Translations under genes and position numbers: made by a program | Notes under the pieces: generated by a model | The model's database searches: none | Told to the model about the DNA's origin: nothing | The model's input: only the letters and a program-made list of their open reading frames with translations | Shown: positions 43,742 through 53,163 of the stretch, piece after piece | Layout: every line of letters starts with the position of its first letter | Position numbering within the stretch: position 1 is the stretch's first letter | Assembly (NCBI RefSeq): GCF_024297145.1 | Contig: NZ_JANCTC010000008.1 | Coordinates: 62,001-126,000, forward strand | Direction: 5' to 3' | Source of the DNA: Mesorhizobium sp. LMG 17147 | GTDB taxonomy: Bacteria > Pseudomonadota > Alphaproteobacteria > Rhizobiales > Rhizobiaceae | DNA length: 64,000 bases

Positions 43742-44578
43742 CTACAAACTCCACAGCCGCTTGGCGTTGCCGGAGAGCAGCTTTTGCCGTTCATCGTCGC
43801 TGGTGCCAGCAAGCAGCGCATGCGTCGCCGCCACCCAGGTCGCAAGCCCGCCGCCGAGCGTGCAGACCGGCCAGTCGCTGCCCCAGACGACGCGTTCCCA
43901 GCCGAAGCATTCGATGGTATGCTCGACATAGGAACGCAGCGTTTCGACGGTCCAGGATCCGGCATCCGCATAGGCGACCACACCGGAAATTTTACCGACG
44001 ACATTCCGGCGCCGCGCGATCTCCGCCATGTGCTCGCGCCAGGGGTGCTCGGCACCGCCCTTGATGTCCGGCACGCCGCAATGGTCGAGCACGAACTGCA
44101 CATCCGGCGCGAGATCGGCGAGTGCGATCGCCTTGGGGATCTGGTGCGGCAGGACGACGAGGTCGAAGGTCAGGCCGGTGCCGGCAAGCCGCTTGACGTT
44201 TTCACGAAACAGTGCGCCTTCCGACAGTTCATCCGGCATGACGTGCAGCACACGCCGAAAGCCCTTGACGAAAGGATCGGCGCGCTGGCGCTCGAGATAG
44301 CCGGCAAAGCCCGGCTCTTCCGGACGGCAGGAGGCGATTGCACCGCGTAGCAGGCTGGCCTTGTGCCGCGATAGCGCTTTGACACGGCTGGTCTCGGCCT
44401 CGATGTCGGCTGGATCGACGTCGACCTCCATGTGCAATGCGCCCTCTATGCCGGCGCGGCCGGCCTGGACTGCATATTCGTCGTAGGAGAAATCGCGGTT
44501 GAGCGCCGGCACGCCGGTCAGCCAGGGATAGCGCAGCGCGGACTGGTCGATCAGGTGCAGATGAGTGTCGAAGATCAT
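43742..44578 (-). CDS. Amidohydrolase family protein, fuconolactonase type
   Basis: 278 residues, Amidohydro_2 (beta/alpha)8 barrel. MIFDTHLHLIDQSALRYPWL at the N-terminus carries the HxH pair; FVLDHCGVPDI near residue 160 and VVWGSDWPVC near 248 supply the remaining metal His/Asp. COG3618 members hydrolyse sugar lactones such as L-fucono- or L-rhamnono-lactone, or dicarboxy-pyranone lactones. It is downstream of the IclR gene on the same strand and across from the ABC importer and dehydratase. Confidence 0.88.
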   Translation of the reverse strand: MIFDTHLHLIDQSALRYPWLTGVPALNRDFSYDEYAVQAGRAGIEGALHMEVDVDPADIEAETSRVKALSRHKASLLRGAIASCRPEEPGFAGYLERQRADPFVKGFRRVLHVMPDELSEGALFRENVKRLAGTGLTFDLVVLPHQIPKAIALADLAPDVQFVLDHCGVPDIKGGAEHPWREHMAEIARRRNVVGKISGVVAYADAGSWTVETLRSYVEHTIECFGWERVVWGSDWPVCTLGGGLATWVAATHALLAGTSDDERQKLLSGNAKRLWSL

Positions 44579-44623
44579 GGTGGCGCGCTCCTCCTTGGCG
44601 ACTTCGCAATCATCTCACGGAGA

Positions 44624-44646
44624 AATTCTTCATTCAAATAAGAATT
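44624..44646. promoter_or_regulatory. Inverted repeat between IclR and amidohydrolase genes
   Basis: AATTCTT-N9-AAGAATT, perfect 7-nt arms, ending on the IclR stop codon and 46 nt before the amidohydrolase start. It may be a regulatory site for the amidohydrolase. Confidence 0.35.
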
Positions 44647-45434
44647 CATCGCGATTGCTTGACGCTCAATCCCGCCAGTTGCGACAGCTTTTCGGTCGCT
44701 GCCAGCAGCAGCTCAATCGTCCTCGTAATGTCGGGCGCCTTGGGTGCGTTGACCAGGGTTATGTAGGGGATCGACAGCGCGGCGATCGCCCTGCCGTCCG
44801 AGCCAAGAACCGGTGTCGACAGGTTGAAGACACCGGCGGTCTGCATCGATGCCATCATCTCGTAGCCGCGTTCCCGGATCTGGTCGAGGCGGGCAAAGAA
44901 CTCCGGCGATTGCGGCGGCTTGTCGGTGCTGCGCAGATGTTCTGAGATCATCATCTGCCGCTCTTCCGGCGGGCGGAACGCCAGCAGCACATGGCCGGAG
45001 CCGGTGTCGAACAGGCTGATATGCGAGCCGACGCGGATGGAGATGCCCCAGTAATCCGGCGCCTCCTGCTGTGCGATCACCACCGCGGAACCGCGGTCGA
45101 AGACGACCAGCTGATTTGCCTGCTGTGTAGTTTCGGCCAGTTCGCGCATCAGCGGCGTCGCGTAGGAAGCCAGCCGGCGCACCGGCGCGTGCAGCTGCGC
45201 CAGGCCAAACAGCTTGAGCGTCAGCGAGTAACGGTCGCCATCCGGCCGCGTGACATAGCCGCGCCGCACCAACCGATCCAGCATGCGATAGAACTCGTTC
45301 GGGCTGCGGTCGAGCTTCTTGGCGATTTCCGCCTGCGTCAGGCCGCCGTCGACGCCGGCCAGCAGCTCGAGGATGTCGAGCCCCTTGTCCAACGCCGGGG
45401 CTCGATAGCGGTCGTCTTCCTCGTCCTCTGCCAT
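44646..45434 (-). CDS. IclR family transcriptional regulator
   Basis: 262 residues. Winged HTH at about 15-75 (ALDKGLDILELLAGVDGGLTQAEIAKKLDRSPNEFYRML, in parts), then a GAF-like effector domain (AETTQQANQLVVFDRGSAVVI, GSHISLFDTGSGHVLLA, FNLSTPVLGSDGRAIAALSI). The ATG at 45434 has GGAGA 6 nt upstream; the frame open to 45464 lacks a ribosome site. It is divergent from the sugar importer operon and precedes the amidohydrolase, so it should control both with a sugar-acid-type effector. Confidence 0.92.
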   Translation of the reverse strand: MAEDEEDDRYRAPALDKGLDILELLAGVDGGLTQAEIAKKLDRSPNEFYRMLDRLVRRGYVTRPDGDRYSLTLKLFGLAQLHAPVRRLASYATPLMRELAETTQQANQLVVFDRGSAVVIAQQEAPDYWGISIRVGSHISLFDTGSGHVLLAFRPPEERQMMISEHLRSTDKPPQSPEFFARLDQIRERGYEMMASMQTAGVFNLSTPVLGSDGRAIAALSIPYITLVNAPKAPDITRTIELLLAATEKLSQLAGLSVKQSR

Positions 45435-45459
45435 TGGGCTTCTCCAGTGAATTTCATAT

Positions 45460-45535
45460 TTCATATACGCATAACGGTTGCTTCCGGAAGAACTTTCGGC
45501 TTGACGATCCTATAAATATTTTGTTTGTATATGAA
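45460..45535. promoter_or_regulatory. Separated inverted repeat in the IclR/importer divergent gap
   Basis: TTCATATAC (45460-45468) and its exact complement GTATATGAA (45527-45535) are 58 nt apart. The left half overlaps a tandem pair of TTTCATA (45452-45458, 45459-45465). TTGACG at 45501-45506 between them could be a -35. Candidate IclR binding region, possibly with looping. Confidence 0.45.
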
Positions 45536-45591
45536 TGAAGCTGCCGATTGACCTCACTACGCGATCGATGCAGGCTCTTGGGAGGATACCA

Positions 45592-46910
45592 ATGACGAAA
45601 CTGTTCTGCGGCCTGACAGCCGGCGTAACGCTGCTCGCATTTGGTGCGAGTGCTGCCCTTGCTGCCGACCTGCCCGGCAAATTCGACGGCGTCACCATCG
45701 ACGCCAAGCTGATCGGCGGCCAGCAATATGAAGGGCTCTACGCGCGCATCGGCGAATGGGAAAAACTGACCGGCGCCAAGGTCAACGTGATCTCGAAGAA
45801 AAATCACTTCGAGCTCGACAAGGAAATCAAGTCGGACATCGCCTCCGGCAGCATCAACTGGTGCGTTGGGTCGAACCACTCGTCCTTCGCGCCGCAATAT
45901 CCTGATATCTACACCGACCTAAACAAGCTGCTGCCGAAGGAGGAGATCGACGCATTCGTGCCGTCGACGATCAAGGCCTCGACGCTCGACGGCAAGCTGG
46001 TGATGCTGCCCCGCGCGCAGTTCGACGTGTCGGCGCTCTATTACCAGAAGAGCCTCTACCAGGACGAAGCCAAGAAGGCCGCCTACAAGGCAAAGTACGG
46101 CAAGGAGCTGACACCGCCCGACACCTGGGACGAGGTCGCCCAGCAGGCGGAATTCTTCGCCAGCCCGCCCGATTTCTATGGCACCCAGTTCGCCGGCAAG
46201 GAAGAGGCGATCAACGGCCGGTTTTACGAGATGCTCATCGCCGACGGCGGCGAATACCTCGACAAGGATGGCAAGCCGGCCTTCAACTCGGAAGCCGGCG
46301 TGCACGCACTCGACTGGTTCGTCAATCTCTACAAGGCCAAGGCGGTGCCGGCCGGCACCACCAACTATCTGTGGGACGATCTCGGCCAGGCTTTGCCTCA
46401 GGCACCGTCGCCATCAACCTCGACTGGCCAGGCTGGGCAGGCTTCTTCAACGATCCGAAGTCGTCGAAGGTCGCCGGCAATGTCGGGGTGAAGGTGGCGC
46501 CGAAGGGATCGGCCGGCATTCGCACCGGCTGGTCGGGGCACCACGGATTTTCGGTCACCGAAAACTGCGCCAGCAAGGAGGCTGCGGCGTCGCTGGTCTG
46601 GTTCCTGACCAATGAGGACAGCCAGAAGCTCGAGGCGGCAAGCGGCCCACTGCCGACCCGCACGGCGGTGTGGGACTGGGACATCCAGCAGGCGGCAAGC
46701 GATCCCTATAAGAAGGAAGTGCTGGCGGCTTTCCAGGAAGAGGCAAAGCACGCTTTTGCCGTGCCGCAGACAGCTGAATGGATCGAAATCTCCAACGCCG
46801 TCTATCCCGAATTGCAGGCCGCCATCCTTGGCGACAAGACCTCCAAGCAGGCGCTGGACGACGCTGCCGCCAAGGCCACCCAGATCCTCGAGGACGCAGG
46901 CAAGCTTTGA
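45592..46910 (+). pseudogene. ABC transporter substrate-binding protein, single-base frameshift
   Basis: The gene starts at ATG 45592 (GGAGG 6 nt upstream) with a signal peptide ending ASAALA-A. The first frame is a normal family-1 sugar-binding protein up to NYLWDDLGQ, then turns to Ser/Pro nonsense and stops at 46491. The rest (FASGTVAINLDWPGWAGFF to the TGA at 46908) continues in another frame. Adding one G to the GG at 46389-46390 restores LGQGFASG and a 439-residue protein. All other genes of the importer are intact, so this is either a recent mutation or a base-calling error. Confidence 0.85.
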
Positions 46911-46924
46911 TCATTCAACCAAGG

Positions 46925-46966
46925 GGGGCGCCGCGCTCATTGAAGAGCGGCGCCCCGAACTTTTTT
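46925..46966 (+). terminator. Rho-independent terminator/attenuator behind the binding-protein gene
   Basis: GGGGCGCCGC (46925-46934) pairs perfectly with 46947-46956, loop of 12 nt, then GAAC and six T. Standing 15 nt after the binding-protein stop and before the permeases, it probably trims transcription so that the binding protein is made in excess of the membrane parts. Confidence 0.75.
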
Positions 46967-47052
46967 CGAACCATGCGCAACACGCTGTGTCTTGATCCCA
47001 GCTCGCCAATGGCGGCCTTCGGTGTCCGGGCACCAACCAGAACCGGATCGCC

Positions 47053-47949
47053 ATGAAAGGCTGGAGACCTTCGCCGCCATTGTTGCTCCTGCTGCCGGCG
47101 GTGATTGTGCTTGCGGCGGTGGTGGTGGTGCCGCTGCTGCTGTCGCTCTATTCCAGCTTCACCCCGTTCCGGCTGACCAGGCCGGAGACGTTCTGGGTCT
47201 TCATCGGCGCGCGCAACTACGTCGCCATCCTGACCAGCCGCGCTTTCTGGGTCGCCTTTGCCCGCACCGTGGTCCTGCTGACGGTGGCGCTCAACCTGGA
47301 AATGGTGATCGGGCTCGGGCTGGCGCTGCTGGTGGAAAAGGCATCGCGCGGCCAGCGGGTTCTGCGCACCATCATGATGTTTCCGATGATGTTTTCGCCG
47401 ATCCTGGTCGGCTTCCAGTTCAAATTCATGTTCAACGACAATATCGGCCTGGTGAACAACGCCCTGCAGGGGCTCGGCCTGACCGACCGCGCCATCCCGT
47501 GGCTGATCGACGGCAATCTCGCCTTCATCGCCATCCTGACCGCCGAGATCTGGTCGTCGACCTCGGTGTTCGCGATCCTGATCCTTGCCGGGCTGCTGGC
47601 GATGCCGCGCGAACCGGTCGAGGCGGCCCGCGTCGACGGCTGCACGCCGTGGCAGACATTCCGCTATGTCACCTGGCCGTTCATCATGCCGTTTGCCTTC
47701 ATCGCCATGACCATCCGCTCGCTCGACGTCGCGCGCGCCTATGACATCGTCAAGATCATGACCGACGGCGGTCCTGCCGGCCGCACCGAACTGGTCTGGA
47801 CGCTCGTCGCCCGCACCGCCTATGGCGATGCCCGGATGGGAATGGCCAACGCCATGGCCTATTTCTCGATCCTGCTGTCCATCCTGTTCACCGTCTATTT
47901 CTACCGCAAGCTTGCCGCGGCGCGCACGCAGATCGCGGCGGAGTGGTGA
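47053..47949 (+). CDS. Sugar ABC transporter permease, MalF/UgpA-like
   Basis: 298 residues, six membrane segments. EAA loop EPVEAARVDGCTPWQTFRYVTWPFIMP near residues 193-218. Starts 142 nt after the binding-protein gene behind the terminator-like hairpin. The following MalG-like permease begins 3 nt after its stop. Confidence 0.92.
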   Translation: MKGWRPSPPLLLLLPAVIVLAAVVVVPLLLSLYSSFTPFRLTRPETFWVFIGARNYVAILTSRAFWVAFARTVVLLTVALNLEMVIGLGLALLVEKASRGQRVLRTIMMFPMMFSPILVGFQFKFMFNDNIGLVNNALQGLGLTDRAIPWLIDGNLAFIAILTAEIWSSTSVFAILILAGLLAMPREPVEAARVDGCTPWQTFRYVTWPFIMPFAFIAMTIRSLDVARAYDIVKIMTDGGPAGRTELVWTLVARTAYGDARMGMANAMAYFSILLSILFTVYFYRKLAAARTQIAAEW

Positions 47950-47951
47950 GG

Positions 47952-48818
47952 ATGGACCAGAACAGCCTGCATCGCGTCGGCAACAAAGCGCTCGGCATCG
48001 TTCACGGCATCGGACTGTTCCTGGCCATGCTGGTCATCTGCCTGCCCGGCATCTGGATCGTGCTGTCGTCGCTCAGGCCGACCGTGGAGATCATGGCCAA
48101 GCCGCCGGTGTGGATCCCGCGGGACCTCTCGCTCGACGCCTACATCGCCATGTTCAGCGGCGTCGGCCAGGGCGGCATTCCGGTGCTCGACTATTTCCGC
48201 AATTCGCTGATCGTCTCGGTGACCTCGACGGTGATCGCCATCGTTATCGGCATGGCCGGCGGCTATGCCTTTGCGCGCTACCGCTTTCGCGCCAAATCGG
48301 CGATGTTCCTTGGCCTGATGCTGACGCGCACGGTGCCTGGCATTGCGCTGTCGCTGCCGCTGTTCTTCGTCTTTGCGCGGCTCGGCATCATCGATACGCA
48401 TTTCGGGCTGATCCTGGTCTATGTCGCGCTCAACGTGCCGTTCACCGTCTGGCTGATCGACGGCTTTTTCCGCCAGGTGCCGAAAGACCTCGCCGAGGCG
48501 GCGCAGATCGACGGCTGCACGCGCTGGCAGGCCTTCTGGCAGGTCGAGTTTCCGTTGGCCGGGCCGGGCATCGCCTCGGCCGGCATCTTTGCCTTCCTCA
48601 CCTCCTGGAACGAGTTCGCGCTCGCCTCGCAGCTGACGCGCTCGATCAACTCCAAGACCCTGCCGGTCGGCCTGCTCGACTATACGGCCGAATTCACCAT
48701 CGACTGGCGCGGCATGTGCGCGCTGGCCGTGGTTATGATCATACCGGCGCTCACGCTTACCTTCATCGTCCAGAAACATCTCGTCGGCGGCCTCACTTCC
48801 GGCGCGGTGAAAGGCTGA
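47952..48818 (+). CDS. Sugar ABC transporter permease, MalG/UgpE-like
   Basis: 288 residues, six membrane segments. EAA loop KDLAEAAQIDGCTRWQAFWQVEFPLAGPG near residues 180-208 and the SWNEFALASQLT segment typical of MalG. ATG 47952 has GTGAGG just upstream. One nt separates its stop from the ATPase start. Confidence 0.93.
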   Translation: MDQNSLHRVGNKALGIVHGIGLFLAMLVICLPGIWIVLSSLRPTVEIMAKPPVWIPRDLSLDAYIAMFSGVGQGGIPVLDYFRNSLIVSVTSTVIAIVIGMAGGYAFARYRFRAKSAMFLGLMLTRTVPGIALSLPLFFVFARLGIIDTHFGLILVYVALNVPFTVWLIDGFFRQVPKDLAEAAQIDGCTRWQAFWQVEFPLAGPGIASAGIFAFLTSWNEFALASQLTRSINSKTLPVGLLDYTAEFTIDWRGMCALAVVMIIPALTLTFIVQKHLVGGLTSGAVKG

Positions 48819-48819
48819 C

Positions 48820-49917
48820 ATGGCAACTGTATCGCTCAAGAAACTCACCAAGAGCTATGGTCCGGTGGCGGTCGTGCACGGCATCGACCTCGAGGTCGCC
48901 GACCGCGAGTTCATCGCGCTGGTCGGGCCGTCTGGCTGCGGCAAGTCGACAACCCTGCGCATGATCGCCGGTCTCGAGGCGATCAGCGACGGGATCATCG
49001 AGATCGGCGGCCGCATGGTCAACGACCTGCCGCCGCGCTCGCGCAACATCTCGATGGTGTTCCAGTCCTACGCGCTCTATCCGCATATGACGGTGCGCGA
49101 AAACCTCGGCTTCTCGCTGAAGATAGCCGGCGCCGCGAAAGAAGAAATGGACCGTCGCGTAGCCGAAGCGTCCGGCATTCTCGGCCTCGACCAGTTGCTC
49201 GACCGCCGGCCGTCGCAGTTGTCGGGCGGACAGCGCCAGCGCGTCGCCATGGGTCGCGCCATCGTGCGCGATCCCGACGTCTTCCTGTTCGACGAGCCGC
49301 TTTCCAATCTCGATGCCAAGCTTCGGACGCAGATGCGCACCGAGATCAAGAAACTGCATGCCAAGGTCCGGTCGACGGTGATCTACGTCACCCACGACCA
49401 GGTCGAAGCAATGACATTGGCCGACCGCATCGTCATCATGCGTGACGGGTTCATCGAGCAGGTCGGCACACCCGACGAGGTCTTCCGCCGGCCGCAGACA
49501 CGCTTCGTCGCCGGCTTCATCGGCTCGCCGCCGATGAATTTGCACGAGGCGGTTGTCGACGACGGACAGCTGCTGTTCGCCAGCGGCGAGAGACTGCCTC
49601 TGCCCAGCCAGTTCAAGGCAAATGTCGGAACCGGCGACAAGGTCGTATTCGGCCTCAGGCCCGACGACATCTATCCGACGGGACACGGCATCAGCTCCGG
49701 CGAAGATGTCGACGTCCACCAGGTGGAACTGCCGGTGACCGTCACCGAACCGCTTGGCAACGAGACGCTGGTGTTTGCCGAATTCAACGGCAGCGACTGG
49801 GTATCGCGGATGCTCAATCCAAAGCCGCTCAAGGCCGGAGACCGGGTCAAGATGAGCCTGGACCTGTCGCAGGCCCATCTGTTTTCTGCCGAAACGGGCA
49901 AGACATTGCGAGGTTAA
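48820..49917 (+). CDS. Sugar ABC transporter ATP-binding protein, UgpC/MalK-like
   Basis: 365 residues. Walker A GPSGCGKST near residues 36-44, LSGGQRQRVAMGRAI, Walker B VFLFDEPLSNLD, switch His in YVTHDQVEAMTLAD, and a C-terminal TOBE/MalK regulatory domain (GLRPDDIYPTG onward). Last transporter gene; the dehydratase gene starts 4 nt later, so uptake and catabolism are one operon. Confidence 0.94.
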   Translation: MATVSLKKLTKSYGPVAVVHGIDLEVADREFIALVGPSGCGKSTTLRMIAGLEAISDGIIEIGGRMVNDLPPRSRNISMVFQSYALYPHMTVRENLGFSLKIAGAAKEEMDRRVAEASGILGLDQLLDRRPSQLSGGQRQRVAMGRAIVRDPDVFLFDEPLSNLDAKLRTQMRTEIKKLHAKVRSTVIYVTHDQVEAMTLADRIVIMRDGFIEQVGTPDEVFRRPQTRFVAGFIGSPPMNLHEAVVDDGQLLFASGERLPLPSQFKANVGTGDKVVFGLRPDDIYPTGHGISSGEDVDVHQVELPVTVTEPLGNETLVFAEFNGSDWVSRMLNPKPLKAGDRVKMSLDLSQAHLFSAETGKTLRG

Positions 49918-49921
49918 AATC

Positions 49922-51034
49922 ATGGCAAAGATCGAGAAAGTCGAACTGCGCATGGTCGACTTGGTGCCGAAGGTCAAGCGCACCGATGCCATCCAGAGTT
50001 TTGTCAGCCAGGAAACACCGATCGTCACCATCACCGACGCCGACGGCGCGGTTGGCACCGGCTACAGCTACACGATCGGCACTGGCGGCTCCTCGGTGAT
50101 GCGGCTCCTGGCCGACCACCTTGCGCCGCGGCTGATCGGCCGCGACGCCGACATGATCGAGGCGATCTGGCGCGAGCTGGAGTTCGCCACCCATGCCACG
50201 ACGATCGGCGCGATCACGGCAATCGCGCTGGCGGCCATCGACACTGCGCTTTGGGACCTGCGAGCGAGGAAGCAAAACCTGCCGTTGTGGAAGCTTGCCG
50301 GTGGCGCCAAGGACCGCTGCCCGCTCTACACGACCGAAGGCGGCTGGCTGCATATCGAAACCGAGGCACTGGTCGAGGATGCGCTGGCCGCCAAGGCCAA
50401 GGGGTTTCGCGGCTCGAAGGTCAAGATCGGCAAGCCGCACGGTTCCGAGGATCTTGCCCGGCTGACGGCGGTGCGCCGGGCGGTTGGAGACTCCTACGAG
50501 ATCATGACCGACTGCAACCAGGGCTTTTCAGTCGACGAGGCGATCCGCCGGGCCGAGCGCTTGCGTGAACTCGACCTCGCCTGGATCGAGGAACCGCTGC
50601 CGGCCGACGACATTGACGGCCATGTGCGGCTGTCGAGTGCCACATCGACGCCGATCGCCATCGGCGAGTCGCTCTATTCGATCCGGCATTTCCGCGAATA
50701 TATGCAAAAGGGCGCGTGTTCGATCGTGCAGGTCGATGTCGGTCGTATCGGCGGCATCACGCCGTGGCTGAAGGTGGCGCATGCAGCCGAGGCGTTCGAC
50801 ATACCGGTCTGCCCGCATTTCCTGATGGAACTGCATGTCAGCCTGACATGCGCCGTTCAGAACGGCAGATATGTCGAGTATATTCCCCAGCTCGACGAGC
50901 TGACCGGCACGAAAATGCGTATCGAGGACGGGTACGCGCTGGCGCCGGACGAGCCCGGCATCGGCCTCGACTGGGACTGGGATGCGATCAAGTCGAAGAG
51001 CATAGCGGAATTCACCATGGCGATAGTGAAATAG
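49922..51034 (+). CDS. Mandelate racemase/muconate lactonizing enzyme family protein (sugar-acid dehydratase type)
   Basis: 370 residues, enolase superfamily. Active-site set: KVK at 166-168 (Lys168 the likely base), metal ligands Asp197, Glu223 or Glu224 and Glu249, and the Asp272/His299 dyad, the mandelate-racemase subgroup pattern used by acid-sugar dehydratases. It probably turns an aldonate such as L-fuconate, L-rhamnonate or a pentonate into its 2-keto-3-deoxy acid. Placement directly behind a sugar importer and before a RhaM-type mutarotase supports this. Exact acid not determinable. Confidence 0.88.
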   Translation: MAKIEKVELRMVDLVPKVKRTDAIQSFVSQETPIVTITDADGAVGTGYSYTIGTGGSSVMRLLADHLAPRLIGRDADMIEAIWRELEFATHATTIGAITAIALAAIDTALWDLRARKQNLPLWKLAGGAKDRCPLYTTEGGWLHIETEALVEDALAAKAKGFRGSKVKIGKPHGSEDLARLTAVRRAVGDSYEIMTDCNQGFSVDEAIRRAERLRELDLAWIEEPLPADDIDGHVRLSSATSTPIAIGESLYSIRHFREYMQKGACSIVQVDVGRIGGITPWLKVAHAAEAFDIPVCPHFLMELHVSLTCAVQNGRYVEYIPQLDELTGTKMRIEDGYALAPDEPGIGLDWDWDAIKSKSIAEFTMAIVK

Positions 51035-51043
51035 GAGGCGGAC

Positions 51044-51373
51044 ATGCAGCGAATGGGAATGGTGCTCGGTCTCAAGCCGGAGAAAGTCGCCGAGTATGTG
51101 CGGCTTCACGCTGCCGTCTGGCCGGACGTCCTCAAGATGATTTCCGCCTGCAACATCAAGAATTATTCGATCTATCTGAGGGAGCCGGAGCACCTTTTGT
51201 TCAGCACCTTCGAGTACCACGGCACCGACTATGCCGCCGACATGGCCAAGATGGCTGCCGATCCCACGACGCAGGAATGGTGGGCGCTGTGCATGCCATG
51301 CCAGGAGCCGCTGCCGACCCGCAAGGAGGGCGAGTGGTGGGCGTCGATGGACGAAGTCTTCCACTATGACTGA
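51044..51373 (+). CDS. rhaM: L-rhamnose mutarotase family protein
   Basis: 109 residues. The dimeric ferredoxin-like RhaM fold with Tyr18 and His22 in the EYVRLHAAVWPDV block at the same positions as the catalytic residues of E. coli RhaM; NYSIYLREPEHLLFSTFEY and the WW pair (EWWALCM) also match. It interconverts alpha and beta anomers of a 6-deoxy sugar such as rhamnose or fucose. GGAGG precedes the start; the stop overlaps the next gene by 8 nt. Confidence 0.9.
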   Translation: MQRMGMVLGLKPEKVAEYVRLHAAVWPDVLKMISACNIKNYSIYLREPEHLLFSTFEYHGTDYAADMAKMAADPTTQEWWALCMPCQEPLPTRKEGEWWASMDEVFHYD

Positions 51374-52442
51374 TGACATTTTCGATCCTGCCTTGCTTTC
51401 CCAGGCCTGGGCACAACCGTCAAAGCCCAGGCCGATCGTGATTTTCGGCGCCGGCTCGATCGTCGGCGATGCGCATTTCCCGGCCTATGGGAAAGCCGGT
51501 TTCCCGGTTGTCGGGCTTTTCGACCCCGACCTGGCCAAGGCGGAAAAACTGGCGCAGAAATGGGGCGTCACCGCTTACCGGTCGCTCGAGGAAGCTGCGT
51601 CAATCAAGGACGCCGTCTTCGACCTGGCGACACCGCCGGCTAATCACGCCGGCGTGCTCAGGGCGCTGCCCGATGGTGCGGTGGCGCTGATCCAGAAGCC
51701 GATGGGCAGCGACCTCACCGAGGCGACGGACATCCTCGAAATCTGCCGCTCCAAAAACCTCAGGGCCGCTGTGAATTTCCAGCTCCGTTTTGCGCCGATG
51801 ATGCTGGCGCTGAAGGATGCGATCGCCAAGGGCTGGCTGGGCGAAGTGGTCGATTTCGACGCATGGCTGGCGCTGGCGACACCCTGGCAGCTCTGGGAAT
51901 TCCTGTTGCAGGCGCCACGTGTCGAGATCGCCATGCATTCGATCCATTATCTCGACCTGATCCGGCAATTGCTCGGCGATCCCAAGGGGGTTCACGCCAA
52001 GACACTCGGCCACCCCGGCCATAAGGTTGCGCAAACGCGAACCAGCGCGATCCTCGACTATGGCGACACCGTGCGCTGTGCGCTGTCGATCAACCACGAT
52101 CACAAATTCGGTCGAAAACACCAGGCTTGCGAATTCCGCATCTGCGGCACCGAGGGCGCCGCTTACCTCAAATTAGGCGTCAACCTCGACTATCCGCGCG
52201 GCGAGCCGGACATTCTCGAAATCTACCCCAAAGGCGGCAAGGACTGGATGGCGGTTCCACTCGTCGGCTCATGGTTTCCCGACGCCTTTGCCGGCCGCAT
52301 GGCCAATGTCCAGCGCTACGCGTCGGGCGAGGACGCCGAGCTTGTCAGTTCGGTCGAGGACGGCTGGAGCACCATGGCGCTGGTCGAAGCCGCCTATCAA
52401 TCGAGCGCGGCGCCGGCAACACCGATAGCGGCGAGGCCCTGA
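51366..52442 (+). CDS. Gfo/Idh/MocA family oxidoreductase
   Basis: 358 residues. NAD(P)-binding Rossmann part at about 20-140 ([43 protein letters not shown] with the conserved EKP-like KP) and a C-terminal substrate domain. It could oxidise the imported sugar at C1 to a lactone. I start at ATG 51366, inside the mutarotase stop region; further upstream the frame overlaps the mutarotase. A MaoC gene follows 1 nt later. Confidence 0.88.
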   Translation: MTDDIFDPALLSQAWAQPSKPRPIVIFGAGSIVGDAHFPAYGKAGFPVVGLFDPDLAKAEKLAQKWGVTAYRSLEEAASIKDAVFDLATPPANHAGVLRALPDGAVALIQKPMGSDLTEATDILEICRSKNLRAAVNFQLRFAPMMLALKDAIAKGWLGEVVDFDAWLALATPWQLWEFLLQAPRVEIAMHSIHYLDLIRQLLGDPKGVHAKTLGHPGHKVAQTRTSAILDYGDTVRCALSINHDHKFGRKHQACEFRICGTEGAAYLKLGVNLDYPRGEPDILEIYPKGGKDWMAVPLVGSWFPDAFAGRMANVQRYASGEDAELVSSVEDGWSTMALVEAAYQSSAAPATPIAARP

Positions 52443-52443
52443 C

Positions 52444-52920
52444 ATGCAGACGATCTACTTCGAGGACTACCAGATCGGGTCGTCGCGCGTGACCAGCGGG
52501 CGCACCATCACCGAGACCGATTTCGTCGTCCATGCCGGCCATACCGGCGATTTCTTTCCCCACCACATGGACGCCGAGTTCATGAAGACGACGCCGTTTG
52601 GCCAGCGCATCGCCCACGGCACGCTGGTCTTTTCGGTCGGCGTCGGGCTGACGGCAAGCGTCGTCAACCCGGTTGCCTTCTCCTATGGCTACGACAGGCT
52701 GCGCTTCATCAAGCCGGTGTTCATCGGCGATACGATCCGGACCCGCACCACCATCTCGGCCAGGGAAGACGACCCGAAGCGACCCGATTCAGGCCGGGTC
52801 GTCGAGCGCTGCGAGGTGATCAACCAGCATGGCGACGTGGTGTTGGTCGCCGACCACATCTACATCGTCGAGCGTCGCGACAAGCCGAGCAGAGCCTCGA
52901 CGGATGGCGCTGAAACCTAG
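52444..52920 (+). CDS. MaoC-like dehydratase, second copy
   Basis: 158 residues. [37 protein letters not shown] (in parts) contains the MaoC Asp/His catalytic stretch; [16 protein letters not shown] and [21 protein letters not shown] follow. It is a shorter relative of the 40642 gene. Last gene of the importer-dehydratase operon; a MaoC step in a sugar-acid pathway is unusual and suggests that the route passes through CoA thioesters. Confidence 0.88.
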   Translation: MQTIYFEDYQIGSSRVTSGRTITETDFVVHAGHTGDFFPHHMDAEFMKTTPFGQRIAHGTLVFSVGVGLTASVVNPVAFSYGYDRLRFIKPVFIGDTIRTRTTISAREDDPKRPDSGRVVERCEVINQHGDVVLVADHIYIVERRDKPSRASTDGAET

Positions 52921-52933
52921 CTAAAAGCAAAAA

Positions 52934-52951
52934 ACCCGCCTTGCGACGGGT
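52934..52951 (-). terminator. Hairpin with T-run on the minus strand
   Basis: ACCCG-N8-CGGGT hairpin; on the minus strand it is followed by TTTTTTGCTTTT, so it can end leftward transcripts of the dehydrogenase operon. The 243-nt gap 52921-53163 otherwise holds a second small hairpin (GGTGC-N6-GCACC, 52956-52971) and a short protein-like frame without a start. Confidence 0.5.
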
Positions 52952-53163
52952 CCTCGGTGCGAATCAGCACCATACATAGATTAGTAGCATAGCTGCCGGC
53001 ACAAAGCAAGAACAAAATGTGGCGCTGTCGGCAAAAAATGCGAATTCGCTCTTCACCCCTTCCCGTCTCTATCCGCTAGCCGAGGTCGCGCTCAAGGGCG
53101 CCTGCCCGGACGTCAAGGTGGAACTGTCGACAGGCAGCGGATGGTGCCGACATCGGGAATTGG

